A stretch of 57,588 nucleotides of DNA from an uncultured Nostoc sp. (GTDB taxonomy: Bacteria > Cyanobacteriota > Cyanobacteriia > Cyanobacteriales > Nostocaceae): the NCBI RefSeq assembly GCF_937863485.1, contig NZ_CALMFY010000186.1:1-57588 (forward strand). The letters are read 5' to 3'. Position 1 is the first letter of the stretch; every line of letters starts with the position of its first letter. The translations under genes were made by a program, and so were the position numbers. A model generated the notes under the pieces. The model had not been told where the DNA came from. It made no database searches and saw only the letters and a list, made by a program, of their open reading frames with translations. Below, piece after piece: positions 8,560 through 18,882 of the stretch.

Positions 8560-9537
8560 ATGCCACAGCATAATTCCGTTGCTATAACTGACGTGCAAGC
8601 AGCACAAGAGCGGATTTTGGGGATTGCCCACCGCACACCTGTGCTGACTTCTAGAATTGTTAACGATCGCACCAATAGTCAAGTGTTCTTTAAGTGCGAA
8701 AACTTTCAACGCACCGGAGCATTTAAATTTAGAGGGGCGTACAATGCTCTAGCCCAACTATCGGTAGCACAAAAACAAACAGGCGTTCTCACCTATTCAT
8801 CGGGAAATCATGCCCAAGCGATCGCCTTAGCTGGACAATTACTAAATATTCCCACCACCATTGTCATGCCTGATGATGCTCCCGCTGTTAAGCAAACTGC
8901 TACTCGTGGCTATGGTGCAGAGGTAATTTTGTACAATCGCCAAGAAACAAACCGGGAAGAATTAGCCCAAAATCTAGCACAGGAGCGCTCTTTGACACTC
9001 ATTCCCCCTTACGATCATCCCCATGTAGTCGCCGGACAGGGGACAACTGCTTTAGAACTGATCCAAGAAGTTGGTCAATTGGACTTAGTATTAGTTTGTT
9101 GTGGCGGTGGCGGATTACTTTCCGGTTGTGCGATCGCAGCCAAAGCACTTTTACCCAATTGTAAAGTAATCGGGGTAGAACCAGCACTTGCCGACGATGC
9201 TACCCGCTCTTTTCACACCAAAACGCTGCAAACTGTCAATAATCCTGATACCATCGCTGATGGTGCGCGGACTCCTAGCCTTGGTCAAATTACTTTCCCC
9301 TTAGTGCTGCATTACGTCGATGATATGGTGACGGTATCTGAAGAAGCGATTCTTCGCACCATGTTTTTCTTGTGGGAACGTCTGAAAATTGTAGTTGAAC
9401 CCACCGGAGTACTCGCAGCCGCAGCCTTACTCGAAGGTGTGGTAACAGCACCAGAGGCGAGGATTGGTGTGATCATCAGCGGTGGAAATGTAGATTTGTC
9501 GCAAGTTGGTAAATTGTTTTCTGTAGGATTGTATTGA
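8560..9537 (+). CDS. PLP-dependent threonine/serine dehydratase (serine racemase-like)
   Basis: This is a fold-type II PLP enzyme that removes the amino group from L-threonine or L-serine; close relatives act as serine racemase or hydroxyaspartate ammonia-lyase. GAFKFRGA gives the Schiff-base Lys near residue 53. SSGNHAQA binds substrate, and CCGGGGLLSG near residues 179-188 is the PLP phosphate loop. SGGNVDL near the C terminus is the typical end of this group. At 325 residues it lacks the regulatory ACT domain of biosynthetic IlvA, so it is the short catabolic/racemase type. The ATG follows GGTCATCA without a strong ribosome binding site. Confidence 0.85.
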   Translation: MPQHNSVAITDVQAAQERILGIAHRTPVLTSRIVNDRTNSQVFFKCENFQRTGAFKFRGAYNALAQLSVAQKQTGVLTYSSGNHAQAIALAGQLLNIPTTIVMPDDAPAVKQTATRGYGAEVILYNRQETNREELAQNLAQERSLTLIPPYDHPHVVAGQGTTALELIQEVGQLDLVLVCCGGGGLLSGCAIAAKALLPNCKVIGVEPALADDATRSFHTKTLQTVNNPDTIADGARTPSLGQITFPLVLHYVDDMVTVSEEAILRTMFFLWERLKIVVEPTGVLAAAALLEGVVTAPEARIGVIISGGNVDLSQVGKLFSVGLY

Positions 9538-9551
9538 ACCGAGTATGCACT

Positions 9552-9650
9552 GCTCAATTTATCAAGTGTCTGTTAACCCAGAAAACAGAGCGTGGTTTCT
9601 ATTTTTACGATCCAAATGGTCATAACCTGGAAATATTAATCTGTGGATAG
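9552..9650 (+). pseudogene. C-terminal remnant of a VOC/glyoxalase-family protein
   Basis: In one frame, just after the dehydratase stop, the sequence encodes TERGFYFYDPNGHNLEILI then a Cys, a Gly and a stop. Y-F-x-D-P-x-G-H-x-L-E is the typical end of vicinal-oxygen-chelate proteins and includes the metal-binding Glu. Nothing upstream can supply the rest of the domain, because the dehydratase occupies that DNA. It is a relic. Confidence 0.5.
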
Positions 9651-9673
9651 ATTTTTGGTTGACACATCTTATG

Positions 9674-12600
9674 CTAGATTACCCGCTTTTGCCAACAGGG
9701 AATTTGAATGATAAACTCTGCGCCCTGTCCAGGCGCAGAAATGCACTCTATTGTACCGTGATGTTTGTCTACTACGATTTGATAAGTGATTGATAATCCT
9801 AAACCAGTACCTTGTCCTACAGGTTTAGTAGTGAAAAAAGGATCAAATATTTTTTGTCTGACACGATCACTCATACCTACCCCATTATCCTTAATGGAAA
9901 TGACGACTAAATCAGCATTGACTATTTGGGTACGAATTGCGATCGCGCTAGAATTACTCTTATTTTCCTCTGCTTTTCTTTCCTTATTTAACTTTTCCAA
10001 AGCATCAATTGCATTATTCATAATATTCATAAATACCTGATTTAGTTGCCCAGGATAACATTCAATTTTTGGCAAATCACCGTAATTTTTGATAATCTCA
10101 ATTGCAGGTTTACCTGATTTGACTTGGAGACGGCTTTGCAAAATTAATAAGGTACTCTCAATTCCCTCATGAATGTTAACAGGTTTCATGTCAGCCTCAT
10201 CTAACCGAGAGAAATTACGCAATGTCAGCACAATTTCCTCAATGCGTTGCGTGCCAATTCTCATAGAAGATAAAGTTTTAGGCATATCTTCTTTAATAAA
10301 ATCAATATCATTCTTCTCTAAAAACTCTTCAATTTCTGGTACAACATCAAGATAGAGTTTTTGATAAATATTAATTAAGTTAAGTAAGTTTTGTGTGTAA
10401 TCTTCAATATAATTTAGGTTGCCATGAATAAAACTTACAGGGTTATTAATTTCATGAGCAATACCAGCAATCATTTGCCCAAGACTGGACATTTTTTCTG
10501 TCTGAATAAGCTGGGTTTGAGTTAGTTTTAATTCGTGCAGTGTTTGTTTTAATCGTACATTTTTTTCATTTAATTCCCTAGTTCTTTCCTCTATCTTATC
10601 TTCTAAGTTAGCGTAGAGTCGGGCATTCTCTAAAGAAATAGCTGCTTGTGAAAACAGGATCTTTAATATTCGTATTCTATCCTGAGTAAATGCTCCCACT
10701 GTTAAATTATTTTCTAAATAAAGTAAACCAATTAATTTGCCTTGATTAATAATAGAAGTACACATTAGTGATTTAATTTGATAGTCAATAATATACGGAT
10801 CTATCGTAAAGCTTCCTTCATTACTGGCATTAGACAAAACCACATTTTTTTGGGTTCTTGTGACATAATTAATTACAGATATAGGTAATTGATTATAATT
10901 TTTTAATGGTATAGATTGACCAACAATTAAATCACCTTTAACTAAACTTGCTTGAGCTTCAATAAATAATTTTCCTCCTTTATCTAAAAGTAAAATACCA
11001 GTCTGAGCGCCAGCATTCTCAATCACAATGTTCATTAATTTTTCTAACAAGTTTTCCAGTAGAATTACTTCTGATAAAGCTTGTGATGCTTTAATAACTG
11101 TGAGCAAATCTAGTCCACTTGACTTTTCATTGATAGTGGAAATAGTAATAGTATTACTGGTAAACCCTACTTCAGAATGAGTGGAAATTTTAGCAATTAA
11201 TTCTGGGTATTTTAATTCCAAATCCTTAAATTTAGCACCTGCTCCCCAACGACGATAACCATAATGTGCCTTTGTCATGTATAAGGAAGCAAATTCATTT
11301 CTTCCTAGACTAAGATAAAATTCTGCTGCACATTCATAAGCTAACGCCTCTTCATGAATATATCCAGAATTATGAGCGCCTTTAATTGCACAATCATAGT
11401 GTTCCATCGCTACTAATACTTGTCCTAAAAATCGTGCTTTTTCTGCTTCTACTAGTTCATATTTGTGCTGATTATTTACAGGTGCGTGAGCCGCCCATTC
11501 TTTTAATTGTTTTTGATTTTCTTCCACTTTCTCCATAACAGTTCTTATATCTGTTTGGAAAGTAGTATTTAAACACAGAGCCAACAATGCTAGAGAATAA
11601 TAAAACTTATATTGAGGTAGATAAGCAGTCCCACTAGCTGCAACTTCATACTGTTGTGCTAATTGAGCATTTTTAACAGACTGACCATAATCTTTAAAAA
11701 AATAACTTAAAATACTTTTGGCAAGATAAGCATAAAAGATGGCTGTAATATTTCCTGCCATTCTCTGCATTACTGATTCATTAAAACTCTTACCTTCTAA
11801 GTAAGATTTATTTTCCTGTCCTTGAACTAGTTCAATTACCATCTGTTTTAAGATAAGCAAACAAACAGTAAAATGCTCTTGCTGTATTTTGTGTGCTAAA
11901 TTAATATATTGTTTTAGTCTTTTTTCCAGAATATCTAAATTTTCTCCAGCCCAAAAAGGATGCCAACAAACTAATAAGCCATTGTAACCCACATACTCAA
12001 TATCCCCTGTATCTAAACCACTTTGAACACCATCTTGTAAAGGTTCTATAGTTGCTTGAATATGTTCTTTCCAATGTCTAACAAAAATATTAAATAATCC
12101 ATACACTTTAGATTTAATTTCTCTAGCGTTGAATTGATCTAAAATCTGCAAAGATAATTTACCAAATCGATATCCTGATTCAATATCTTTAAGAGGCCCA
12201 CATAAAATTAGCCCATAAAAACCATAGGCATAAGCTGCAAAAGATGAATTGCCATACTGCACACATAAATGAACCATCGTAAAAGCAATCAGTGGTAAAA
12301 GTGCAGGATCTGCTAAATAAGCCGGAGGCATGGCTGTCATTAGTATCCTCATCGCAGCTAGCTTATGAGCATCAGTCATTTCTGGCAGATTGACTAATTC
12401 TTCAATTGTTAGCTCTGTTGGTGGAGTTTGAGACAATGAAACTCCCAGTATTTCTAGCACCTGCAAATCTAAATCTAATGCTTCTCGCATTCGATTTTGA
12501 GCCACATAAAACTGAATCTTTTTCTCATATACTTTAACAGCGTCAAGAATAGTTTTACTGTTACTTGTAACACTGATAAATAATGTTTCAGCCTGCTCAA

Positions 12601-15016
12601 AATTTGTATTTAAATATTCTGCTTCTACGGTTTCTACATGAAGGTCAAGAGTTAATCCATAATAATTTTGCCAACAATCAACTGCAAGTAAACTTAGACC
12701 TTTTCTAAGAAACTTTACAGCAGATTCGTAAGCAGCAGAATCCTTAGCTTTACGTCCAGAAATAAGATTTAACTCAGCTAGTTTATATCTTTCTTTTGGA
12801 GAAGAAATTAGTTCACTTCCGATATTTAATTGGTTAACAATATCAAATATTTTTTGTTCAAGTAAACTTTCGTCAATATTCTTTAATAGCAGCCTACCAA
12901 TATTTAAGTGAATCTCCTTTTTCTGCTCATCAGGTATCAACGCATAAGCTGCTTGTTGCACACGATCATGAAGAAACTTATAATCAATTACAAAAATCTC
13001 AACATTATCTAATAGCTGTGGTAGTTTATAGCTATCACTTAAAGGTATAACTAAACCAGCTTGTAGTGCTTCCCAAATATCTAATGCTGTGTCAGTATTA
13101 GATTTTTCGTTAACACAAGAGAGTATATTTAAATTAAATCTATTGCCAATACAGGCAGCTATTTTTAAAACATTTTGTGTAGTATTTTTGAGTTTTTGAA
13201 TTTTAGCTATCATTAATTCAACAACATTATCAGTAATTTCTAGTATCTCAATGTCCTGAATATCCCATTGCCATTGACTAGTAACAAAGTTAAAATAAAG
13301 TAGATTTTCTTGATGAATAAATTTGATTAATTGATTGACAAAAAACGGATTACCAGCTGTTTTATTGAAAATTAATTTTGCTAATTCTTTAGAGTTATTT
13401 AAACTAGATTTTAGTGTGTCGCTAACTAATTGAGAAACATCAGCAACTTTTAGATTTTGACAATGAATAATCTTGACAGAGCTACTATTTTTTTCAATTT
13501 CCTGCAAAACTAACATTAAAGGATGACTAATATTAACTTCATTATCTCGAAAAGCTCCGATTATCAATAAATATTGAATGTCAGTATCTGTAGCTAATAA
13601 CTGAATTAATTTTAATGAAGCTAAATCTGCCCATTGTAAATCATCTAGAAATACAACTAATGGATGGTCTTTTTGAGCAAACAAATTGATAAACTTTTGA
13701 AAAACCAAGTTAAAGCGATTTTGTGCTTCTGCTGAAGCTAGTTGTGGTACTTCTGGTTGTTTACCAATAATCAGTTCTAGTTCAGGAATAACATCAATAA
13801 TAATTTGAGCATTTGGAACTAGAGCTTCTAAAAGTTTTACTTTCCAAGTTGCTAGTTGTACTTCACTTTCTGTCAGTAATTGCTGCATTAACTCTTGAAA
13901 TGCTTGAATCAGGGAAACATAAGGAATATTGCGCTGAAATTGCTCAAATTTACCAGCAATAAAATAGCCTCTATTTTTAATAACAGGTTTATGGATTTCA
14001 TTTACTAATGCTGATTTACCAATCCCCGAATAACCCGCAACTAATATTAATTCTTTATTTCCTTGATTAATTTTTTCAAAAGCAGTCATTAAGATATCTA
14101 TTTCTACTTCTCGTCCATACAACTTTTCGGGAATTTGTAGTTGGCTAGACTGATCCTGCTGACCAATGAAAAATGCGATTATAGAATTAGTTTGCTCTAA
14201 CTGATTGAGACAGTTTTCTAAATCAGCTTTAATCCCAAAAGCACTTTGATATCTTTCCTCAGCAGTTTTGCTGAGTAATTTCATAATAATTGCAGAAATT
14301 ACTTGAGGGATTTGTGGGATTAACTGATCTACTGTTGTAGGTTGTTTGGCAATATGACAATGAACTAACTCCATTGGATCAATTACTTGAAACGGTAACT
14401 GACCTGTGAGCATTTCATAAAAAGTTACACCCAACGAATAAAAGTCTGTACGGTAATCAACTGTTCGGTTCATTCTTCCTGTTTGCTGTGGAGACATATA
14501 GGCTAGAGTTCCTTCAAGCAAATCAGGATTACTGAGTTTGGGTTTTTCTTGAAAAAGTAGTGATGAGATAGAAAAATCAATAATTTTAACTTGATGAGTT
14601 TCTAAATTAACAATAATATTCTGTGGTTTAATATCTTTATGAATAATATAATTTTGGTGTAATTCACCTAAAGCTTGGGTAATTTGAATGCCTATATTGA
14701 GAAAATCAAGTAACTCTATTTTTTCTGCCTGGATAATTTTTGAGAGGGAAGTACCATCAAAATTTTCTAACACAATGGCAAAACCATTGTTGTATTTTTC
14801 TAGGCTATGAGCTTTAATAACTCCTGGGATATCTAAATTTTTGAGCAGTTCATATTCATGTTTGAATGCCGCTATATCTTTTAGCTCAGGATATTCTGTT
14901 TTTAAAAGTTTAATAACTACTAGTTTATTATCTTTATTTCTACTGGCTCGATAAACAGTAGTTTTGGTTCCTTCATAAATTAATTCTATAATTTGGTAAT
15001 TAGATAATGTAATCAT
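9674..15016 (-). CDS. Fused Ser/Thr kinase - AAA ATPase - GAF - histidine kinase
   Basis: At 1780 residues this matches the large signalling fusions of filamentous cyanobacteria. Residues 1-265 form a Ser/Thr kinase: Lys36 in VVIK, HKDIKPQN at 126-133, and DFS (147-149) where DFG is usual. An AAA/STAND ATPase follows, with Walker A GYSGIGKS at 328-335 and a Walker B-like LVVFLDDLQWAD. A helical repeat region spans about 680-1290 and a GAF domain about 1305-1460. A short coiled coil leads to the histidine kinase, with phospho-acceptor His1521 in GIAHEINNP, N-box NNAIDAL, G1 DNGVGMS and G2 GQGTGLGLSI. There is no membrane segment, so sensing is cytoplasmic, probably by GAF or the helical region. 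No response regulator is adjacent. It lies 202 bp downstream of the FAD oxidoreductase on the same strand. Confidence 0.93.
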   Translation of the reverse strand: MITLSNYQIIELIYEGTKTTVYRASRNKDNKLVVIKLLKTEYPELKDIAAFKHEYELLKNLDIPGVIKAHSLEKYNNGFAIVLENFDGTSLSKIIQAEKIELLDFLNIGIQITQALGELHQNYIIHKDIKPQNIIVNLETHQVKIIDFSISSLLFQEKPKLSNPDLLEGTLAYMSPQQTGRMNRTVDYRTDFYSLGVTFYEMLTGQLPFQVIDPMELVHCHIAKQPTTVDQLIPQIPQVISAIIMKLLSKTAEERYQSAFGIKADLENCLNQLEQTNSIIAFFIGQQDQSSQLQIPEKLYGREVEIDILMTAFEKINQGNKELILVAGYSGIGKSALVNEIHKPVIKNRGYFIAGKFEQFQRNIPYVSLIQAFQELMQQLLTESEVQLATWKVKLLEALVPNAQIIIDVIPELELIIGKQPEVPQLASAEAQNRFNLVFQKFINLFAQKDHPLVVFLDDLQWADLASLKLIQLLATDTDIQYLLIIGAFRDNEVNISHPLMLVLQEIEKNSSSVKIIHCQNLKVADVSQLVSDTLKSSLNNSKELAKLIFNKTAGNPFFVNQLIKFIHQENLLYFNFVTSQWQWDIQDIEILEITDNVVELMIAKIQKLKNTTQNVLKIAACIGNRFNLNILSCVNEKSNTDTALDIWEALQAGLVIPLSDSYKLPQLLDNVEIFVIDYKFLHDRVQQAAYALIPDEQKKEIHLNIGRLLLKNIDESLLEQKIFDIVNQLNIGSELISSPKERYKLAELNLISGRKAKDSAAYESAVKFLRKGLSLLAVDCWQNYYGLTLDLHVETVEAEYLNTNFEQAETLFISVTSNSKTILDAVKVYEKKIQFYVAQNRMREALDLDLQVLEILGVSLSQTPPTELTIEELVNLPEMTDAHKLAAMRILMTAMPPAYLADPALLPLIAFTMVHLCVQYGNSSFAAYAYGFYGLILCGPLKDIESGYRFGKLSLQILDQFNAREIKSKVYGLFNIFVRHWKEHIQATIEPLQDGVQSGLDTGDIEYVGYNGLLVCWHPFWAGENLDILEKRLKQYINLAHKIQQEHFTVCLLILKQMVIELVQGQENKSYLEGKSFNESVMQRMAGNITAIFYAYLAKSILSYFFKDYGQSVKNAQLAQQYEVAASGTAYLPQYKFYYSLALLALCLNTTFQTDIRTVMEKVEENQKQLKEWAAHAPVNNQHKYELVEAEKARFLGQVLVAMEHYDCAIKGAHNSGYIHEEALAYECAAEFYLSLGRNEFASLYMTKAHYGYRRWGAGAKFKDLELKYPELIAKISTHSEVGFTSNTITISTINEKSSGLDLLTVIKASQALSEVILLENLLEKLMNIVIENAGAQTGILLLDKGGKLFIEAQASLVKGDLIVGQSIPLKNYNQLPISVINYVTRTQKNVVLSNASNEGSFTIDPYIIDYQIKSLMCTSIINQGKLIGLLYLENNLTVGAFTQDRIRILKILFSQAAISLENARLYANLEDKIEERTRELNEKNVRLKQTLHELKLTQTQLIQTEKMSSLGQMIAGIAHEINNPVSFIHGNLNYIEDYTQNLLNLINIYQKLYLDVVPEIEEFLEKNDIDFIKEDMPKTLSSMRIGTQRIEEIVLTLRNFSRLDEADMKPVNIHEGIESTLLILQSRLQVKSGKPAIEIIKNYGDLPKIECYPGQLNQVFMNIMNNAIDALEKLNKERKAEENKSNSSAIAIRTQIVNADLVVISIKDNGVGMSDRVRQKIFDPFFTTKPVGQGTGLGLSITYQIVVDKHHGTIECISAPGQGAEFIIQIPCWQKRVI

Positions 15017-15218
15017 TTGTTATATTAATAATTAAAGTAATTTTTAAAATTGGGGAAATGATGATTCTATTATTTATATAACAAATATATTTTAAAGTCG
15101 GTAAACAATAAACTTTAAAAATATATAGAACCACCAAATAATATAGGTTTTTTGAACCTATATAATGCTAAATTTGGTTGAATTTATCAAAATGCACCTG
15201 ATTAATTTGAATATACCT

Positions 15219-17528
15219 TTATAACCAAGAATCCCACTCACCAATAATTTTTTTGGTGTATTTTATATGGAAGCATTGATGTAGAATAGCTCGTGTTGCT
15301 TGCATTGCAGACATTACTGTAGCTTCCACGCAACCAGAATTGTAACCGTTGTTAATCCAGTCGCCAGTTAGGTAAAGGTTATCAAACCCAGATTCATCAG
15401 TTTTGAGTCGATACTTGGTACTTCCAGGTACAGAAAGTACATAGCGTTCTGATGGGTTAATGTTAATTCGCCAGTACTGAGCTTTAAAGCGTTCTACTCC
15501 CTGACGGTTTTGAAAATCTACTAGTAAATTCCAATTCAAACCTTGGGAATTTTTGGGGTGAGTAGGATTAGCCCAAAGGTGTCCGATGTAATTGTTGAGG
15601 AAGTTAATTGCTTGTTGCTCTACTATTTTTTGGGCTTTAGCTGGAAAATCATATTCTGTGTGGGGAGGAATACCTGGATCTGCAATTACGCCGGTGAAGT
15701 AAGCTACACTGTAAGGATAATGCTTAGAAGGCCAATTTTCTCGTACTATTAACTCGCTCATATCTGCATAAACATCAAGTGGTTCAATATAAGCTCCTAG
15801 CACGTGACTAGATTGTTGCCATCCTAATTGCTGTAAGGTAGGCTTAAGCCATATTTGTCCGCCTTGAGTAGTTACTGTCTTAACTTGAGTTAGCATATCG
15901 TGCCATTTTTGATGCACTGGGTTTTTTTTGGCATGGAGCAATTCACCGCAAATAGAGGGTAAGGCGGCTATAGAAATTCCCAGCAACACAATATCAAAAT
16001 CGTCGCCTTTGGTGAGGGTAATTTTGTCTACATTCTGCCAAGGTGTCCAATATGACTCAAGGTTAATTTCTTGGTCTTGGAGTTTTTGGGCTTCTTCATC
16101 GACAATCTGATCATAAAGAGGTTCACTAGGCCAGCAACGAATGTCTTTAACTTTGATGAGTGGTTGATATTCTTGCTCTGGGTTTTTTAAATTTACTTGG
16201 CGAGCCAAAGTGATACTTGCAATTGATTGCTGATCTTTATCCAAGTGCAACTGCTTGGCAACATGGAAGAACTTAAATTTTACACCACGACGCTTTAGCA
16301 CTTCATATAGTGGAGTGATCACTACCTCCGCCATCCCTGATTGCATTTTCCACATGATGGCGCCATTGTATTTGAACAACATAGTGGTGAGGATACGGAT
16401 AGCTGTTCCTGCTGCTAGTTGCGGTTCATTAGTATTGCCTTCTGGAAAACCATACACTAAATCGTATAAGACACGAATAAATGCTGATTTAACACTTGAT
16501 TCTCTAGCTCCGTGTTTTCGTAGCCAGTCTATGTAGTTATACTCATCTAAACTGTCTAGGGAACGAAAATGAATTACCTCATCTACAAATAAACCCCGGA
16601 TGTTTGCTAATGCTAAATCGATAAGTGTTAAACGCCAAAAAATTTCAGGATTTTGTCCGCTTTTAGATTCTATCTGAGGGATCAAATGTTCTTTAAAACG
16701 GTCTATTAGCTTAAGAATTAACTGCTGATGTTCACGTCTTTGAATTTTGGTATTTTGAGGTAGTGATTGAGCTAGGTTATAGGCAAGTTTTAAAAACATT
16801 CCTTCAGAATTCAAGTCTATGTCTTGAAATATCTCACCAATGTATTCGTTGATATTGTTAAGCCATTTTCCCCAAAAACTAGGTTCTTGGAAAAATAACT
16901 GAATCAACTGGCTAGGAAATTGCAAGAGACTACTATCTGATAAAAATTCCATTACCTCTTTGCCTAATGCTATTTGTTTGGCAAGAGATACTGAGGAACT
17001 TTTGGAAAAATGGAACTGGTCGTAATTCTCAATTTCTGCGTAAGTCTGAATGACGAATTTGATGGTGCTGCAAATATGTTCCCAAAGAGAAGAAATATCG
17101 CCACCTTCCCAAGGAGCTAGAGAATTGGTAGGGAAGTTAAAAGGCAAAGTTACCCAATTTTGATTGATGTATTCTTCTAAGACGATGAAACTATGGGGTT
17201 TGAATGCGTCTTCTATGGTACTGAAAGGCCCGTTGCCACCAAGTTCGTCATAGCATTGCTTGAGTAGACGAAAGGCATTTTCGTAGAATCCAAAAAAAAT
17301 GTGCAGTCCATGTTCTTCGATGCGGTAGTCTGGTTCATAATCAGGTGCATGGGGTTTGATATTGCGTCCAGTTGCACATTTACCACCTAAACGCCAACCT
17401 GTTTGATAAATAGTAATGTCGTAGAGACTATCCCACCCTGGTTGACTGGTTAATTCATAGGCAGTGGTTAATGATGCTATTCCACCGCCTAAGATAGCAA
17501 TCTTTTTTGGCTTAAAAATTTTAGACAT
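15219..17528 (-). CDS. FAD-dependent oxidoreductase (amine oxidase/carotenoid desaturase-like)
   Basis: The N terminus has a dinucleotide-binding motif, IAILGGGIASLTTAYEL, with the Gly cluster at 14-16. GWRLGGKCATGRN and EEHGLHIFFGFYENAFRLLK follow; these are FAD contacts typical of flavin amine oxidases and phytoene-desaturase-like enzymes. Near the C terminus LYLTGDWINNGYNSGCVEATVMSA is the second FAD motif. At 769 residues it is longer than a plain desaturase, with an insert of about 250 residues after the first FAD region. The substrate cannot be named. It lies 107 bp after the acetoacetate-decarboxylase-like gene on the same strand, so the two probably form an operon and act in one pathway. 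Confidence 0.8.
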   Translation of the reverse strand: MSKIFKPKKIAILGGGIASLTTAYELTSQPGWDSLYDITIYQTGWRLGGKCATGRNIKPHAPDYEPDYRIEEHGLHIFFGFYENAFRLLKQCYDELGGNGPFSTIEDAFKPHSFIVLEEYINQNWVTLPFNFPTNSLAPWEGGDISSLWEHICSTIKFVIQTYAEIENYDQFHFSKSSSVSLAKQIALGKEVMEFLSDSSLLQFPSQLIQLFFQEPSFWGKWLNNINEYIGEIFQDIDLNSEGMFLKLAYNLAQSLPQNTKIQRREHQQLILKLIDRFKEHLIPQIESKSGQNPEIFWRLTLIDLALANIRGLFVDEVIHFRSLDSLDEYNYIDWLRKHGARESSVKSAFIRVLYDLVYGFPEGNTNEPQLAAGTAIRILTTMLFKYNGAIMWKMQSGMAEVVITPLYEVLKRRGVKFKFFHVAKQLHLDKDQQSIASITLARQVNLKNPEQEYQPLIKVKDIRCWPSEPLYDQIVDEEAQKLQDQEINLESYWTPWQNVDKITLTKGDDFDIVLLGISIAALPSICGELLHAKKNPVHQKWHDMLTQVKTVTTQGGQIWLKPTLQQLGWQQSSHVLGAYIEPLDVYADMSELIVRENWPSKHYPYSVAYFTGVIADPGIPPHTEYDFPAKAQKIVEQQAINFLNNYIGHLWANPTHPKNSQGLNWNLLVDFQNRQGVERFKAQYWRININPSERYVLSVPGSTKYRLKTDESGFDNLYLTGDWINNGYNSGCVEATVMSAMQATRAILHQCFHIKYTKKIIGEWDSWL

Positions 17529-17634
17529 GTTTGTTTTTCTTTGCGTGGTAAGGGTGAAGAAGGAAGCAGAAGATAGGGGAGATAATTTAATTAGTATGGG
17601 CTAAACCATAGCTATCCGCTAACAGCAGTTACTA

Positions 17635-18882
17635 CTATTTATATGGTGCTTGCCAAACGGTTTTTCCATCTTTGAGTGTGAAGTCGAAATGCAGCACAAA
17701 ACCAAGCTTTACTGGGATATTTACTGATTCGCTACCTACGGAATAACCTTTGTCTAGTCCTAAGTCTTGGACGATTGGTTGGCTAGCAAAATTATTGATT
17801 TTTAATTGAAATTGATCGCCAAAACCATTGAATCCAAAGAGTTTTCCACCATAGAAGGTTTGTAGTTGCATGGGGGATTCAATCAGTGCTTGATAGCAGG
17901 CTTTTTTGCTGTTTTCTACGTCGCGGATTTGTTTGAGGGTAACGAGAGGGACGACCCTGTTTAAGAGATATTCGAGGAGATTAAAGGGCAACTGTAAGCC
18001 AGGAATGGCAATCTCGTCATTGTTAAATAATAAGTTAGCGATCGCTGTTACTGCTTCTTCAAAAGTGTCCCATGTTTTGATAGTTTGATGTTTATCCCTT
18101 GTACTGATGCGTTGAACTTCCAGCAGGCGCGCATCTATAGATTGACTTGTCGGAGAAAACTCTTTAAATACTAAGGTATCTACGGTTAATAAATCCGGTT
18201 CTTGATTTAAGTCAGGAATCTGAAATGTACCAAGTTGTTTAAAGAAGCCGTAGACTTCTCTACCAGAAATTAGGATGGGAGAATTATTCACGTACAAGTA
18301 AGGCATAAACCAAGCTAGGCGTTCGGCAATGAATAAAGGCCCGACTCTTTTACCTACTACTGTTAACATCCAAAAGATGGCTTCTTCTTCATGCACAGTT
18401 CCTTTGTCATAGTCGGGTGGATAGATAGAAGTTAAAGAATCTATCTTGTTGAACGTCAAGATGAGATAGTTCATCGCTGGGCGATATTCAATCTCTCCGT
18501 TATTAGGATCATTGAGATATTTATCACACACTTCTTGCAACTTCGCCATTGAACCTTCAACGGCAAAGGCATACATTTTTGTCCCTTTGATTTCGTAGGG
18601 TTGATTAAACGCCTGTCCATCTGCTCGTTCTATATATTTGGGGTATGGTGATTTGTCACCACCTCCGGAAAAGTAATTTTTGAAAAAACTACTCATATCT
18701 TGTTCCATATTTTTGCCTTTTACCGCTAAATCTTGGAACAATTGATCTGGTTTTTGTTGTATTTGGGTAAGGTAATTTGTGAGTTTTTGGGGTTCTTGAA
18801 GTAGGGCAGTAAATTCACTAACAGCGCCTAAAGCTGTATGGAAACTTGTTTGCATTGTCTGCAAAGGGTTGTTGGTGTTCAT
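17635..18882 (-). CDS. Acetoacetate-decarboxylase-superfamily-like protein
   Basis: I do not recognise the full 415-residue protein, but its centre resembles the acetoacetate decarboxylase fold. It reads MNYLILTFNKIDS, then EEEAIFWMLTVVG, then ISGREVYGFFKQLG. In true decarboxylases the last segment reads GRE-x(3)-PKK-LG and the first Lys forms the Schiff base. Lys215 here matches that Lys, and the second Lys is Gln. The N-terminal 85 residues are an extra helical region and there is no signal peptide. It is the first gene of a minus-strand run with the FAD oxidoreductase. Members of the superfamily also do aldol or dehydration chemistry, so the reaction is open. No strong ribosome binding site precedes the ATG. 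Confidence 0.55.
   Translation of the reverse strand: MNTNNPLQTMQTSFHTALGAVSEFTALLQEPQKLTNYLTQIQQKPDQLFQDLAVKGKNMEQDMSSFFKNYFSGGGDKSPYPKYIERADGQAFNQPYEIKGTKMYAFAVEGSMAKLQEVCDKYLNDPNNGEIEYRPAMNYLILTFNKIDSLTSIYPPDYDKGTVHEEEAIFWMLTVVGKRVGPLFIAERLAWFMPYLYVNNSPILISGREVYGFFKQLGTFQIPDLNQEPDLLTVDTLVFKEFSPTSQSIDARLLEVQRISTRDKHQTIKTWDTFEEAVTAIANLLFNNDEIAIPGLQLPFNLLEYLLNRVVPLVTLKQIRDVENSKKACYQALIESPMQLQTFYGGKLFGFNGFGDQFQLKINNFASQPIVQDLGLDKGYSVGSESVNIPVKLGFVLHFDFTLKDGKTVWQAPYK

Noticed and set aside
8403..8675. 90-codon minus frame overlapping the dehydratase start
   Set aside because: It overlaps the start of a clear PLP enzyme gene and its promoter, and the sequence is Cys- and Tyr-rich without motifs.
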